Assembly: GCA_017462985.1 (NCBI GenBank)
Contig: JAFTQB010000062.1
Coordinates: forward strand, 1-44,059
DNA from: Clostridia bacterium
Lineage (GTDB): Bacteria > Bacillota > Clostridia > Christensenellales > Borkfalkiaceae
Direction: 5' to 3'
Length of the DNA: 44,059 nt
Positions within the stretch are counted from its first letter, which is position 1, and each line of letters starts with the position of its first letter. The notes beneath the pieces were generated by a model. It was given only the letters and a program-made list of their open reading frames with translations, did no database searches and was not told the origin of the DNA. Made by a program: the position numbers and the translations under genes. Positions 6,531 to 13,888 of the stretch are shown here, piece by piece.

Positions 6531-8381
6531 TTACAGCAAAAGCGCCGCCGCGCCTAATATGCCCGCCCAATTGCCAAGCTCCGCAATCAAAATTTTTACC
6601 TGCGGCCCAAGCTCGCCAGCGAAAATTTCTTCGTCCAAACGCTTTTGCAACGGCTTCACGAGGGTATCCCCTTGCGCGCATACGCCGCCGCCCAAAATTA
6701 CGACTTCGGGACGGAAAATATTGACGAAATTCACGATCCCGCAAGCCAAATGCCCGATATACCAATCCACCGCCTCTTTCGCGTATTCGTCGATATCTTG
6801 GTAATCGAACGCCGTTTTACCCGTTACGTTCTCCAAAGCGCCGATCTCCCACATCTTGCTATCCTTATGCGCTTGCATAACGCGTTTGGTTTCGCGAATG
6901 AGTCCCGTTGCCGAAGCGTACGCTTCCAAGCAGCCCTTTCTGCCGCAAGTACACCGTTCTCCGCCCGCGACGATCACCGAATGACCAAGCTCCGCGCCCG
7001 CGCCGCGGTTGCCTTCGACGAGCTTCCCATCGATGATGATGCCGCCGCCCACGCCCGTGCCGAGCGTTAATAAAATCGCAGAATCGTATTCTCTTGCCAC
7101 GCCGAATTTCACTTCCCCGAGCGCGGCGACGTTCGCGTCGTTGGCGATTTTCACCGTCAAGCCCGTAAGCGCCTGCACTTTTTCGCCGATCGCGAAATCC
7201 TGCCAGCCCAAATTATTCGAATAAATCACGTTGCCCGCCTTGCTGTCGATCATCCCGGGAACGCCCATGCCAATCCCCTCGACGTCGCCCTTGGAAAGCC
7301 CTGCCGCGCAAAGCAATTTCTCCACGAGCGCGGCGATATTTTCAGATACCTTTTCCGCGCCGCCCTCGCTTTGCGTAGGCGCTTTATCCGATACCACGAT
7401 ATTTCCAAGATCGTCTACGATCCCGCCTTTGATAAAGGTTCCGCCAAGGTCGATACCCACGTAATATTTTCTTACTTCCGCCACAATCAATACTCCTTTC
7501 CCTTTGATTTGCACGCTTTCGCTGCTTGCAGGCAGGAAGAAGCTATCCCCCGCCCGAAACTCCTCGCCCGCGATCTCGCCGTTGCCGCTGACCGCCGTTA
7601 CGCATTTAAACGAGTTTTTATCCATCGGCAACGCCGTTTCGCCGTCTAAAACGATTTTCGTCGTCGTAAAATATCTGCTCGCGCCGATCGTTTCGCCGTA
7701 ACCGCGAGAAACACAAAGCGGTCTGCCCTCGTATTTTTTCAGCGAGGTTACTTTGAGCGCTTTATCGATATGCAATTCGCGAGGATTGCCGTTTTTATCC
7801 GTTCTGCCGTAATCGTACACGCGATAGGTTAAGTTGCTGTTTTGCTGGATCTCGCAGATCAAGCAACCGCCGCCGATAGCATGAATCGTGCCCGAGGGAA
7901 TAAAATAGCAATCGCCCGCTTTGACTTCAAAGAAATTCAACAGCTCCGTGAGCGTATTATTTTTAATCGCTTGTTCGTATTCCTCTTCGGTTACGTCGCG
8001 GGAAAAGCCGACGTACAGTCCCGCGCCCTCGTCCGCCGCCACGACGTACCACATTTCCGTTTTACCGAAGCTGTTTTCGTTTTTCAGCGCGTAATCGTCG
8101 GAGGGGTGCACCTGCACGGATAAATTGTCCTTTGCGTCGATAAATTTAATGAGCATCGGGAAGAACGGGAACGCCTCGCAATTTTTGCCAAGTTCCTCTT
8201 TCGTTACCGCCTCGGCAAGCGTTTTACCGTCCGCGATACGCGTTGGCCCGTCTTTATGAAAGGAAAGCTCCCAGCTTTCCGCAACGGGCGTTTTATCCGT
8301 CTGTTTGCCGTAAAATTCTTTTAATCTCATTCCGCCCCAAAGATTGTCTTTACATTCGGGGTACAATCGAATTGCTTGCAT
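6531..8381 (-). CDS. Fused mannose-6-phosphate isomerase and ROK sugar kinase
   Basis: One uninterrupted 616-codon frame joins two complete enzymes. Residues 1-299 are a class I mannose-6-phosphate isomerase (ManA). The metal-site motif QVHPSD (90-95), E109 in KTEMWY, H167 in GTIHAIG and the YDYGR motif (189-193) are all present. From residue 300 a full-length ROK kinase begins: DLGGTFIKGG (311-320, phosphate loop), NDAN with catalytic D415, and the zinc site H467 with C477, C479 and C484 in CTCGRKGC. The isomerase interconverts mannose-6-P and fructose-6-P. The kinase phosphorylates a free hexose, by family glucose, mannose or fructose. If it takes mannose, one polypeptide would carry mannose to fructose-6-P (inference). 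An internal ribosome-binding site precedes a GTG at residue 300. Translation is coupled to the upstream SGNH gene (2-nt gap). Confidence 0.93.
   Translation of the reverse strand: MQAIRLYPECKDNLWGGMRLKEFYGKQTDKTPVAESWELSFHKDGPTRIADGKTLAEAVTKEELGKNCEAFPFFPMLIKFIDAKDNLSVQVHPSDDYALKNENSFGKTEMWYVVAADEGAGLYVGFSRDVTEEEYEQAIKNNTLTELLNFFEVKAGDCYFIPSGTIHAIGGGCLICEIQQNSNLTYRVYDYGRTDKNGNPRELHIDKALKVTSLKKYEGRPLCVSRGYGETIGASRYFTTTKIVLDGETALPMDKNSFKCVTAVSGNGEIAGEEFRAGDSFFLPASSESVQIKGKGVLIVAEVRKYYVGIDLGGTFIKGGIVDDLGNIVVSDKAPTQSEGGAEKVSENIAALVEKLLCAAGLSKGDVEGIGMGVPGMIDSKAGNVIYSNNLGWQDFAIGEKVQALTGLTVKIANDANVAALGEVKFGVAREYDSAILLTLGTGVGGGIIIDGKLVEGNRGAGAELGHSVIVAGGERCTCGRKGCLEAYASATGLIRETKRVMQAHKDSKMWEIGALENVTGKTAFDYQDIDEYAKEAVDWYIGHLACGIVNFVNIFRPEVVILGGGVCAQGDTLVKPLQKRLDEEIFAGELGPQVKILIAELGNWAGILGAAALLL
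7482..7499 (-). promoter_or_regulatory. Internal ribosome-binding site and GTG start at the ManA/ROK boundary
   Basis: AAAGGAG (7499-7493), an 8-nt spacer and GTG (7484-7482) sit in frame exactly where an ordinary ROK kinase would begin. Initiation here would give a 317-residue stand-alone kinase, a normal length for the family. Confidence 0.6.
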
Positions 8382-8383
8382 TT

Positions 8384-8989
8384 TTATCTATCCTTTCTTA
8401 ATATTCTCAAAATGCTTTTCGCCACCGAATCGGCAAGCAGCTCGTAGCCGCCCTTTTCGTAGTGCGTGCCGTCCTGCGCGCGATATTCCACGGGTATCTT
8501 TTCGCTGACGGAATACAGTTTATCCCATTCGCAATCAAGCTCGGTTACTAGCTCGGCAACGATTTCGTTGCGCTCGTTCACGCGGCGCATCCAAGTTTTA
8601 TCAAGCCGCTTATTGCCCTCTTTATATACGATCGTCGTTTCTGCGAGAATGATCTTGCTTTTTTCACCCAAACGAAGCAACAGATTTTTCATCTTGCTTT
8701 TATAAGTCCGCGGCGCCATATGTATTCCGTGCAAGCCGTGATTGAAATGGACGATCTTATAATCGCTGTTTTTCGCAAAATTTTCCACGAGCGCAGGATA
8801 CAGTTTATTATCCACGGCGTACGAAGTGGCAATATAATCGACGTAGCAAAAATCTTTTAAAAGTTCGCGTACAATCGCTTGATACGCACGCGTAATCGAA
8901 TCGCCCACCAAGAGCACGCGCGGCTTATCGCACGCGTTCGTTTCATCGCACCAACTTTGGATCCATTCAAAACGTTCCTTTTGCATCAT
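8384..8989 (-). CDS. SGNH/GDSL-type hydrolase
   Basis: The protein is a small intracellular SGNH hydrolase: RVLLVGDSITRAY contains the nucleophile Ser31 in a GDSI block, and DGTHYEKGGYELLA near the C-terminus supplies Asp173 and His176. There is no signal peptide, so it should act in the cytoplasm on an ester or acetyl group. The substrate is unknown, but position just ahead of the isomerase-kinase gene suggests acetylated sugars (inference). Two adjacent ATG codons (8989, 8986) are possible starts. AAAGG lies 3 nt from the first and 6 nt from the second, so the second may be used. First gene of a two-gene operon. Confidence 0.85.
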   Translation of the reverse strand: MMQKERFEWIQSWCDETNACDKPRVLLVGDSITRAYQAIVRELLKDFCYVDYIATSYAVDNKLYPALVENFAKNSDYKIVHFNHGLHGIHMAPRTYKSKMKNLLLRLGEKSKIILAETTIVYKEGNKRLDKTWMRRVNERNEIVAELVTELDCEWDKLYSVSEKIPVEYRAQDGTHYEKGGYELLADSVAKSILRILRKDR

Positions 8990-9020
8990 AAACCTTTACC
9001 ACCTTTTAACATATACCGAT

Positions 9021-9049
9021 ATTATACCATAATCGTTTTTCAAATTCAA
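9021..9049 (-). promoter_or_regulatory. Promoter of the SGNH-manA/ROK operon
   Basis: TTGAAT (9049-9044) and TATAAT (9026-9021) are separated by 17 bp, with TGG extending the -10 box. Confidence 0.8.
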
Positions 9050-9091
9050 GCCTTTGACGAAAAAATTTTTTGCTTTTTTGCGGTTTCGCGC

Positions 9092-9127
9092 AAAAAAACG
9101 CGGCGAAACGGTCAACGTTTCGCCGCG
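9092..9127 (-). terminator. Terminator after the 9147-9506 gene
   Basis: On the minus strand CGCGGCGAAACG / CGTTTCGCCGCG (loop TTGAC) is followed by seven T. Confidence 0.88.
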
Positions 9128-9146
9128 CGCGTAATTTACGCGAAAA

Positions 9147-9506
9147 TTATTCGCCGAGCACTTCGTTTTTGAGCGCGAGGATTTCTTCCGCGTGTTTTTT
9201 CTTGGAAGCCGCCAAAATCTTTTTATAAATCGGATAGGTGATCGCCGCCATCAAGCCGCCCACCGCGCCGATCGCGATGCCCACGGGCATTGCCGCAGAA
9301 CCGAGCGCCGCGCCGAACGAGGTCATGATCAGGCTCATGCCCGCGCCAAGGCAAAGCGAGCCGATCCCGCCGAATACGTACGCGAACACCGTCGCGGGGC
9401 GTTGCACTTTTGCATGCGCTTTTTTCAATCTGTCCAAAGCGCTGTCCTCTTTCACTTCATATGCCTCGAAAATTCTTTCCGCTTGCTGTCTTTCATTGTT
9501 ACTCAT
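9147..9506 (-). CDS. Small two-helix membrane protein, candidate output of the two-component system
   Basis: The start chosen is the ATG at 9506, with AGGAG 9 nt upstream. An earlier in-frame ATG has no ribosome-binding site. The 119-residue protein has a charged N-terminal stretch (ERQQAERIFEAYEVKEDSALDRLKKAH), two Gly/Ala-rich membrane segments (roughly VFAYVFGGIGSLCLGAGMSL and MPVGIAIGAVGGLMAAITYP) and a basic tail with AEEILALKNEVLGE. Similar small proteins are widespread in Clostridia, sometimes under an unreliable 'dihydropteridine reductase' label. Nothing here suggests an enzyme. It is a paralogue of the next gene upstream (9612-10055). Its promoter has a clear -10 box but a poor -35 box and carries four regulator boxes, so activation by the neighbouring response regulator is likely. 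Confidence 0.75.
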   Translation of the reverse strand: MSNNERQQAERIFEAYEVKEDSALDRLKKAHAKVQRPATVFAYVFGGIGSLCLGAGMSLIMTSFGAALGSAAMPVGIAIGAVGGLMAAITYPIYKKILAASKKKHAEEILALKNEVLGE

Positions 9507-9539
9507 AATTTTAATCTCCTTGTTTTGTTTTACAAGAAT

Positions 9540-9545
9540 ATTATA
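9540..9545 (-). promoter_or_regulatory. -10 box of the 9147-9506 gene
   Basis: TATAAT is read on the minus strand. The expected -35 position (9563-9568) holds no recognisable hexamer, which fits an activator-dependent promoter. Confidence 0.6.
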
Positions 9546-9576
9546 GCGGAAAGATATTTCCAAGTTATCGAAAACT

Positions 9577-9615
9577 TGTAAAAGGTTTGAAAAGTATTTG
9601 TTAAAGTTTTGTTAA
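9577..9615. promoter_or_regulatory. Four PhoP/WalR-like direct-repeat boxes with an exact 11-bp period
   Basis: TGTAAA (9577-9582), TGAAAA (9588-9593), TGTTAA (9599-9604) and TGTTAA (9610-9615) are each separated by exactly 5 bp. TGTWAH-N5-TGTWAH is the WalR pattern, and its complement TTWACA-N5-TTWACA is the PhoP pattern of Bacillus. The boxes lie just upstream of the -35 position of the 9147-9506 gene and run into the end of the preceding gene. Confidence 0.65.
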
Positions 9616-10055
9616 TCCGTCGTTTGTTCTTCTTTTCCCAAAACTTTTTTACAAAGCCGACGAATTTCATCGCCGTATTTTTCCTTGCGCTTTTTCAGCG
9701 TATAGCGATAGATCGGGTATGCCAACGCGCAAAGCGCCGCGCCTGCCCCGCCGAGAATACAGCCGATCGCAAACAAGCCTACGTTATCAGGATTTAACAA
9801 ACACGCCGACATTCCGCCGCCAAACACCAAAATGCCCGCTACGCCAAGCGTTAAGCCGACAATCTCGGCAACGATACGCACGCGGCGTTCCAAACGGTTG
9901 AGTTTTTCAAAATCCGATTCCACGCCGCTTTCCGGTTCGTATTCACGCAAAATGCCCTCTGCTTCCCTGCGTTCGCTCGGCGTGAGCGCACGGTAGGTGT
10001 AGCTGTATTTTTCTTCCGAGCCTTGCCCCGTTTCATTCGTTTGATTTTCCTGCAT
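9612..10055 (-). CDS. Small two-helix membrane protein, paralogue of 9147-9506
   Basis: This 147-residue protein repeats the layout of its neighbour. It has an acidic N-terminus with EGILREYEPESGVESDFEKLNRLERRV, a first hydrophobic segment (VGLTLGVAGILVFGGGMSAC), a second (FAIGCILGGAGAALCALAYP) and a basic tail YRYTLKKRKEKYGDEIRRL ending KKVLGKEE. The second helix with YPIY and the tail with the VLG ending line up with the neighbour, so the two arose by duplication. It overlaps the upstream membrane-protein gene by 23 nt, so it belongs to the response regulator/kinase operon. Function unknown. Confidence 0.75.
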   Translation of the reverse strand: MQENQTNETGQGSEEKYSYTYRALTPSERREAEGILREYEPESGVESDFEKLNRLERRVRIVAEIVGLTLGVAGILVFGGGMSACLLNPDNVGLFAIGCILGGAGAALCALAYPIYRYTLKKRKEKYGDEIRRLCKKVLGKEEQTTD

Positions 10056-10968
10056 TTTCTTCCTCCAATCTTTTTTGTTCCTTTTTGCCCGTTACGGCTA
10101 CTATCACCCCCAACGCAATCAAGAACAGGATCACGCCGCCGCCCGTCAAGGCGTTGAAAGCGTCGATATTTTCCACACCGCTGGCAAAGGACGCGAACAT
10201 TGCCGTTTGCAACGACAAAAGCGAGATCGCCGCCCAAGCGAGGTTGCCGCAAATAATCGAACGCACCGTATAATCTTTTTGTTTTTTGATCTTGACAATC
10301 TGCACAATCGACATAGTAACCTTATAAAAGGTCATCGCCGCAAAGACGTAGATCATCATTCCCGCATACTTGAACCCGCCGCCGCGAAATACAATTTCGA
10401 GTACCGACGAGATAAGCGCCACGCCCACGCCGATCAGCATCCAACCGCAAACGGTATAGGTTTTGACCTTTGCGTACTGCTTCCCCGCTTTGTCGTCGGC
10501 AAAGCGTTTTTCCGATTTTTTCTCGCCCGAAAGCACCAACGCGCGCATTGTGCAAAACACCAAATGATATACGGCGAGCGAAGCGTACCAAAAGGATTGA
10601 CCGACGAAAGCCATCACGCCCAAAAAGAGGGAATACGCCGTGGAAAAGATCAAACCAAAGGTGGAAAATACCTTGGAACGGTAGCCTTTATCCGTCATCA
10701 AACGCTCGGTGAACGCGTACCTGCCCGCCACGTTTACTACGCCACTTTTAATTTTCTTCGCCAGATCGATACACACGAACACGAACGCCGTGAGCGAGAT
10801 CGCCGCCACTGCGTACACGGGATACGACCACCATTCTTCCGACCAACCCATCGCCACAATCAACAAGGCAAAGCCGCAAGAGATCACGGCGAGCACGGTG
10901 GAAACGAGCGCGAACCATTTGGGAGGCGAGAGCAAAAACGCGCCTAATTTTTTAAAAAAATCCTTCAT
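10033..10968 (-). CDS. Multi-pass membrane protein of the two-component operon
   Basis: I do not recognise this family. The 311-residue protein has about eight hydrophobic segments (for example around residues 18-40, 51-68, 103-125, 176-196, 205-220 and 280-297), short charged loops, and a basic/acidic C-terminal tail (KKEQKRLEEENAGKSNE). It starts within a 4-nt overlap of the histidine kinase stop codon and overlaps the following gene by 23 nt, so it is translationally coupled in the operon. Such placement suits a target or accessory sensor of the kinase (inference). Confidence 0.75.
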   Translation of the reverse strand: MKDFFKKLGAFLLSPPKWFALVSTVLAVISCGFALLIVAMGWSEEWWSYPVYAVAAISLTAFVFVCIDLAKKIKSGVVNVAGRYAFTERLMTDKGYRSKVFSTFGLIFSTAYSLFLGVMAFVGQSFWYASLAVYHLVFCTMRALVLSGEKKSEKRFADDKAGKQYAKVKTYTVCGWMLIGVGVALISSVLEIVFRGGGFKYAGMMIYVFAAMTFYKVTMSIVQIVKIKKQKDYTVRSIICGNLAWAAISLLSLQTAMFASFASGVENIDAFNALTGGGVILFLIALGVIVAVTGKKEQKRLEEENAGKSNE

Positions 10969-12008
10969 ACGCCGCTCCTCAATTTCACCGTAAAAGTAGA
11001 GCCTTTCCCAAGCTCGCTTTCCACGCCGATCTCGCCGCCCATACGCTGAATGACCTTTTTCACGAGCGCAAGCCCCAAGCCGTTGCCCTCTTTCGCGTGC
11101 GAGGTATCCGCTTGGTAGAATTTATCGAAAATACGGCTGCCCTCGGCTTTGGAAATGCCGCAACCGCTATCCGAAAACCTGCCGACGATATATCCGCCGA
11201 CCTCTTTCAATGATACGGAAATTTTACCGCCCGCGTCGGTGAATTTGACGGCGTTCGAAATGAAATTATTGCAAATGATTTCCCAATATCCCTCGGGCGC
11301 GACGAGCGTTACTTCGTCGATATCGCATTCAAGCTGTAAGCCCTTTTTTTCAATCGCGTCTTCAAAAGTCAGTATACATTCGCCCAAAACCTCGCCCGCG
11401 TTGATCGTTTGCATTTCGGGCAAAATTTCGCCGTTTTCCAATTTGTTCAGCTTTAAAATATTCGTTACGAGCGCCGTCAGTTTATCCGTCGCTTCCACCA
11501 AAACGCGCGCGTATTTTTTCACCGTCGCCTCGTCCCTGCCCCCCTTTTCCAAGGCGAGCGCATAGCTTTTGATGACGGAAAGCGGCGTTTTGATCTCGTG
11601 CGAGACGGAAGAAATAAAGTCGGAATGAATCAACTCCGTTTTGGAAAGCTCGCTCGCCAAGGCGTTGAGATGCTCCTTGATGCGATCGAAATCGTCGTAT
11701 ACCGACCAAGAGCTTTCTACGGGCAACCGAACGGAAAAATCCCCCTCGGCAATACGCTGCGCGCCGTCCAAAATTTCGCGTACACGGCGTTCCACCGTAA
11801 GCTTATGGCGAATAAATTCAATCGCCGCGCAAAAAAGCGAGATCGCAAACGCCACAATCAACATAACGAACGCAATCGTACCGTTTTCGATATTCTCCTG
11901 CTCTTGCAGCGTGGAATAGGTGAGCAATACCACCATGACCGCGATACAGACGGGCAAAAAAAACCAGAGGAAGCCCACTAAATTTTTCAGGAGCTTTCTT
12001 CCCTTCAT
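10965..12008 (-). CDS. Sensor histidine kinase with a minimal extracytoplasmic loop
   Basis: Two membrane helices (about 10-31 and 44-64) are separated by only about a dozen residues, so there is no extracytoplasmic sensor domain. This is the arrangement of intramembrane-sensing kinases. A HAMP linker follows (about 68-120), then the HisKA H-box SDFISSVSHEIKTPLS with phospho-accepting His137. The ATPase domain carries the N-box NNFISNAVKFTD, DSGCGIS, FDKFYQAD and the G-box EGNGLGLALVK. It should phosphorylate the response regulator encoded upstream with a 4-nt overlap. No PAS domain is present, unlike many PhoR/WalK kinases. Confidence 0.93.
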   Translation of the reverse strand: MKGRKLLKNLVGFLWFFLPVCIAVMVVLLTYSTLQEQENIENGTIAFVMLIVAFAISLFCAAIEFIRHKLTVERRVREILDGAQRIAEGDFSVRLPVESSWSVYDDFDRIKEHLNALASELSKTELIHSDFISSVSHEIKTPLSVIKSYALALEKGGRDEATVKKYARVLVEATDKLTALVTNILKLNKLENGEILPEMQTINAGEVLGECILTFEDAIEKKGLQLECDIDEVTLVAPEGYWEIICNNFISNAVKFTDAGGKISVSLKEVGGYIVGRFSDSGCGISKAEGSRIFDKFYQADTSHAKEGNGLGLALVKKVIQRMGGEIGVESELGKGSTFTVKLRSGV

Positions 12009-12676
12009 TTGAGTACCGCCTTATACCCCAAGCCGTGCACGGTAACCAACTCGAAGCCGTCGCAAGCGGAAGTCTTTTCACGAATTTTCGCCATATAAAC
12101 GTCTACGCTACGGCTGGTTGCGGACGAATCGTAATCCCAAAATTCATCCATGAGCGCAGAGCGCGTAAAAGTCTTTTTGGGGAAAGAAAGCAATTTAAAC
12201 AGCAAGTCGAATTCCCGTACCGTCAGCGGCAATTCCTCGCCGTCGATATACGCCGTGTGTTCCTCGCTGTCCATCGTCAAGTTCCCCACCGTCAACAAAT
12301 GCTCGTCCTTGGTTTTTGCGCGGCGCAAAATAGCCTTGACGCGCAGAATTAGCTCGTCCAAGTCGAACGGCTTGGTTACGTAATCGTCGATTCCGATCTT
12401 AAATCCAAGCTGTTTGGAGTGTTTATCCGAAAGCGCCGTCAAAAAAAGTATGGGGAGCTTATCGTTTGCTTTGCGCACCTTTTCCGCAAGGGAAAAGCCG
12501 TCCATACGCGGCATCATCACGTCGGTAACGATCATATCGAACTCCCCGTCTAAAAACAGCGCGTACGCTTCCGCGCCGTCCGCCGCCGCTACCGTTTTAT
12601 AGCCCTCGCCCTGCAAAGTATCGCAAACGAGCGCGCGCAAATCGTTGTCGTCTTCCGCTATTAAAATTTTCGTCAT
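12005..12676 (-). CDS. OmpR/PhoB-family response regulator
   Basis: The receiver domain has the acidic pair in ILIAEDDNDL, phospho-accepting Asp52 in DMIVTDVMMPRMDG, Thr80 and Lys102 (YVTKPFD). A winged-helix trans_reg_C domain follows from about residue 130, with the recognition region TFTRSALMDEFWDYD and SRSVDVYMAKIREK and the terminal VHGLGYKAVL. It is the first gene of the operon and the likely binder of the 11-bp-period boxes at 12743-12759 and 9577-9615, which would make the operon autoregulated (inference). Confidence 0.95.
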   Translation of the reverse strand: MTKILIAEDDNDLRALVCDTLQGEGYKTVAAADGAEAYALFLDGEFDMIVTDVMMPRMDGFSLAEKVRKANDKLPILFLTALSDKHSKQLGFKIGIDDYVTKPFDLDELILRVKAILRRAKTKDEHLLTVGNLTMDSEEHTAYIDGEELPLTVREFDLLFKLLSFPKKTFTRSALMDEFWDYDSSATSRSVDVYMAKIREKTSACDGFELVTVHGLGYKAVLK

Positions 12677-12742
12677 AAGCCACTCTCCCTTTTAGTATCC
12701 TATTTATTTTAATAAAAAAGCATTTATAAAACGCAAAAAAAT

Positions 12743-12759
12743 TGTTAAAGTTTTGTAAA
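12743..12759. promoter_or_regulatory. Pair of PhoP/WalR-like boxes upstream of the response regulator operon
   Basis: TGTTAA-AGTTT-TGTAAA: two hexamers separated by exactly 5 bp, the same motif and spacing as the four boxes at 9577-9615. Confidence 0.55.
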
Positions 12760-12761
12760 AA

Positions 12762-12784
12762 AAATCCGCCGCACGGGCGAATTT
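12762..12784 (-). terminator. Terminator of the PP2C phosphatase gene
   Basis: On the minus strand AAATTCGCC / GGCGGATTT (loop CGTGC, one G-T pair) runs into a T-rich tract immediately after the stop codon. Confidence 0.7.
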
Positions 12785-13870
12785 TTATAAATCGAATGCA
12801 ATCACCGTAATATCGTCTGAAAATTGACCGCCGCAAAATACCGAAAGCGCCGTGCGGAGCTTGCCGATATAATCTTCGGCGTTGCGCGATTGCAACAATA
12901 CGCTTTCCGCGCGTTCAATGCCGAAAAGTTCGCCGTTTAAGCCCTTACATTCCGTTACGCCGTCCGTCAACAGCACCAGCATATCCCCGCGTTCGTACGG
13001 GAGTTGTTTTTCTTCGTATTCGTAATCGGTAAACCAATTGGAAATCGGAGGTGCGGGATGTTCGATCTCGTGAATGCCCTGCCTGTTTTTCAATAAAATG
13101 GGCGCGTTGTGTCCTGCGATCGCATAGCGGAGCAAGCGGGTTTCCTTATCGATACGCACCGCCGCAACGGTGATATACGAACGCTCGTCTTGAGAAAGCT
13201 CGGCAAATTTTCCGCTGAGCTTTTGAAGCGCCACGGCAAGATCGGGTTCTTTGCGATCAAAGCCCGCTTTGACGAACGCCGAAAGCATTCCTGCAGAAAT
13301 TCCTTTCCCCGATACGTCGGCAAGCACGCCGTAGGCTTGTCCCGAAAGCTCGTAAACGTCGGGCATATCTCCGCCGATCTGCAAACAGGGAACGTACGCA
13401 AAAGCGTACGGAATACCCGCCGCCTGTTTGCCCGCGGGCAACAGCCGTTGCTGTACCCGTTGCGCCGAAAGTACGTCGCGTTCGAACTCGGTATTGTACG
13501 AAGCTCCCGCAACGCCGATATACAAGCCTTTCTTTTCGTCCAAGCAATAAAAGCGTACGCGCACGGAAATGGTGTTCACCGCGCCCGACGCGCTTTCGAT
13601 CGTGGTGTTGAGCGTTTCCGTTTGCTCGTTGCCGCTTTCGACGACGCGTTTCATGCCTCTATATACGGCGCAATAATTGCACGCGGCAACTTCCCCGCAT
13701 TTGCCCTTATCGCAAGAGAGGACTTTAGAAAGCGCTCCGACGGCGGTTTTATCGATAAAAAAAGCACGGCGAAACGCCGCGTTCGTATACCGAACGCGAA
13801 GTTTTTTGTCGAAAACGATCACCCCTTCGGGGAAACGATCGAGTATTTTTTTATACGCCGTACACCACAT
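12785..13870 (-). CDS. PAS-SpoIIE/RsbU-type PP2C phosphatase with a Cys cluster
   Basis: The N-terminal 120 residues are PAS-like (FPEGVIVFDKKLRVRYTN). They contain a compact Cys cluster, C53-x4-C58-x5-C64-x2-C67, that could hold a metal or Fe-S cluster. The C-terminal domain from about residue 135 is a SpoIIE-type Ser/Thr phosphatase: QRLLPAG, IGGDMPDVYEL, ADVSGKGISAGM, AIAGHNAPIL, LVLLTDGVTE and FSDDITVIAFDL supply the metal-binding aspartates. Relatives dephosphorylate anti-sigma-factor antagonists or similar partners. No STAS or anti-sigma gene is visible here, so the target is unknown. The gene follows the lipid kinase by 18 nt, probably on one transcript. AAAGGA lies 12 nt before the ATG, a slightly long spacer. 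Confidence 0.88.
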   Translation of the reverse strand: MWCTAYKKILDRFPEGVIVFDKKLRVRYTNAAFRRAFFIDKTAVGALSKVLSCDKGKCGEVAACNYCAVYRGMKRVVESGNEQTETLNTTIESASGAVNTISVRVRFYCLDEKKGLYIGVAGASYNTEFERDVLSAQRVQQRLLPAGKQAAGIPYAFAYVPCLQIGGDMPDVYELSGQAYGVLADVSGKGISAGMLSAFVKAGFDRKEPDLAVALQKLSGKFAELSQDERSYITVAAVRIDKETRLLRYAIAGHNAPILLKNRQGIHEIEHPAPPISNWFTDYEYEEKQLPYERGDMLVLLTDGVTECKGLNGELFGIERAESVLLQSRNAEDYIGKLRTALSVFCGGQFSDDITVIAFDL

Positions 13871-13888
13871 ATTTATTTTATATCCTTT

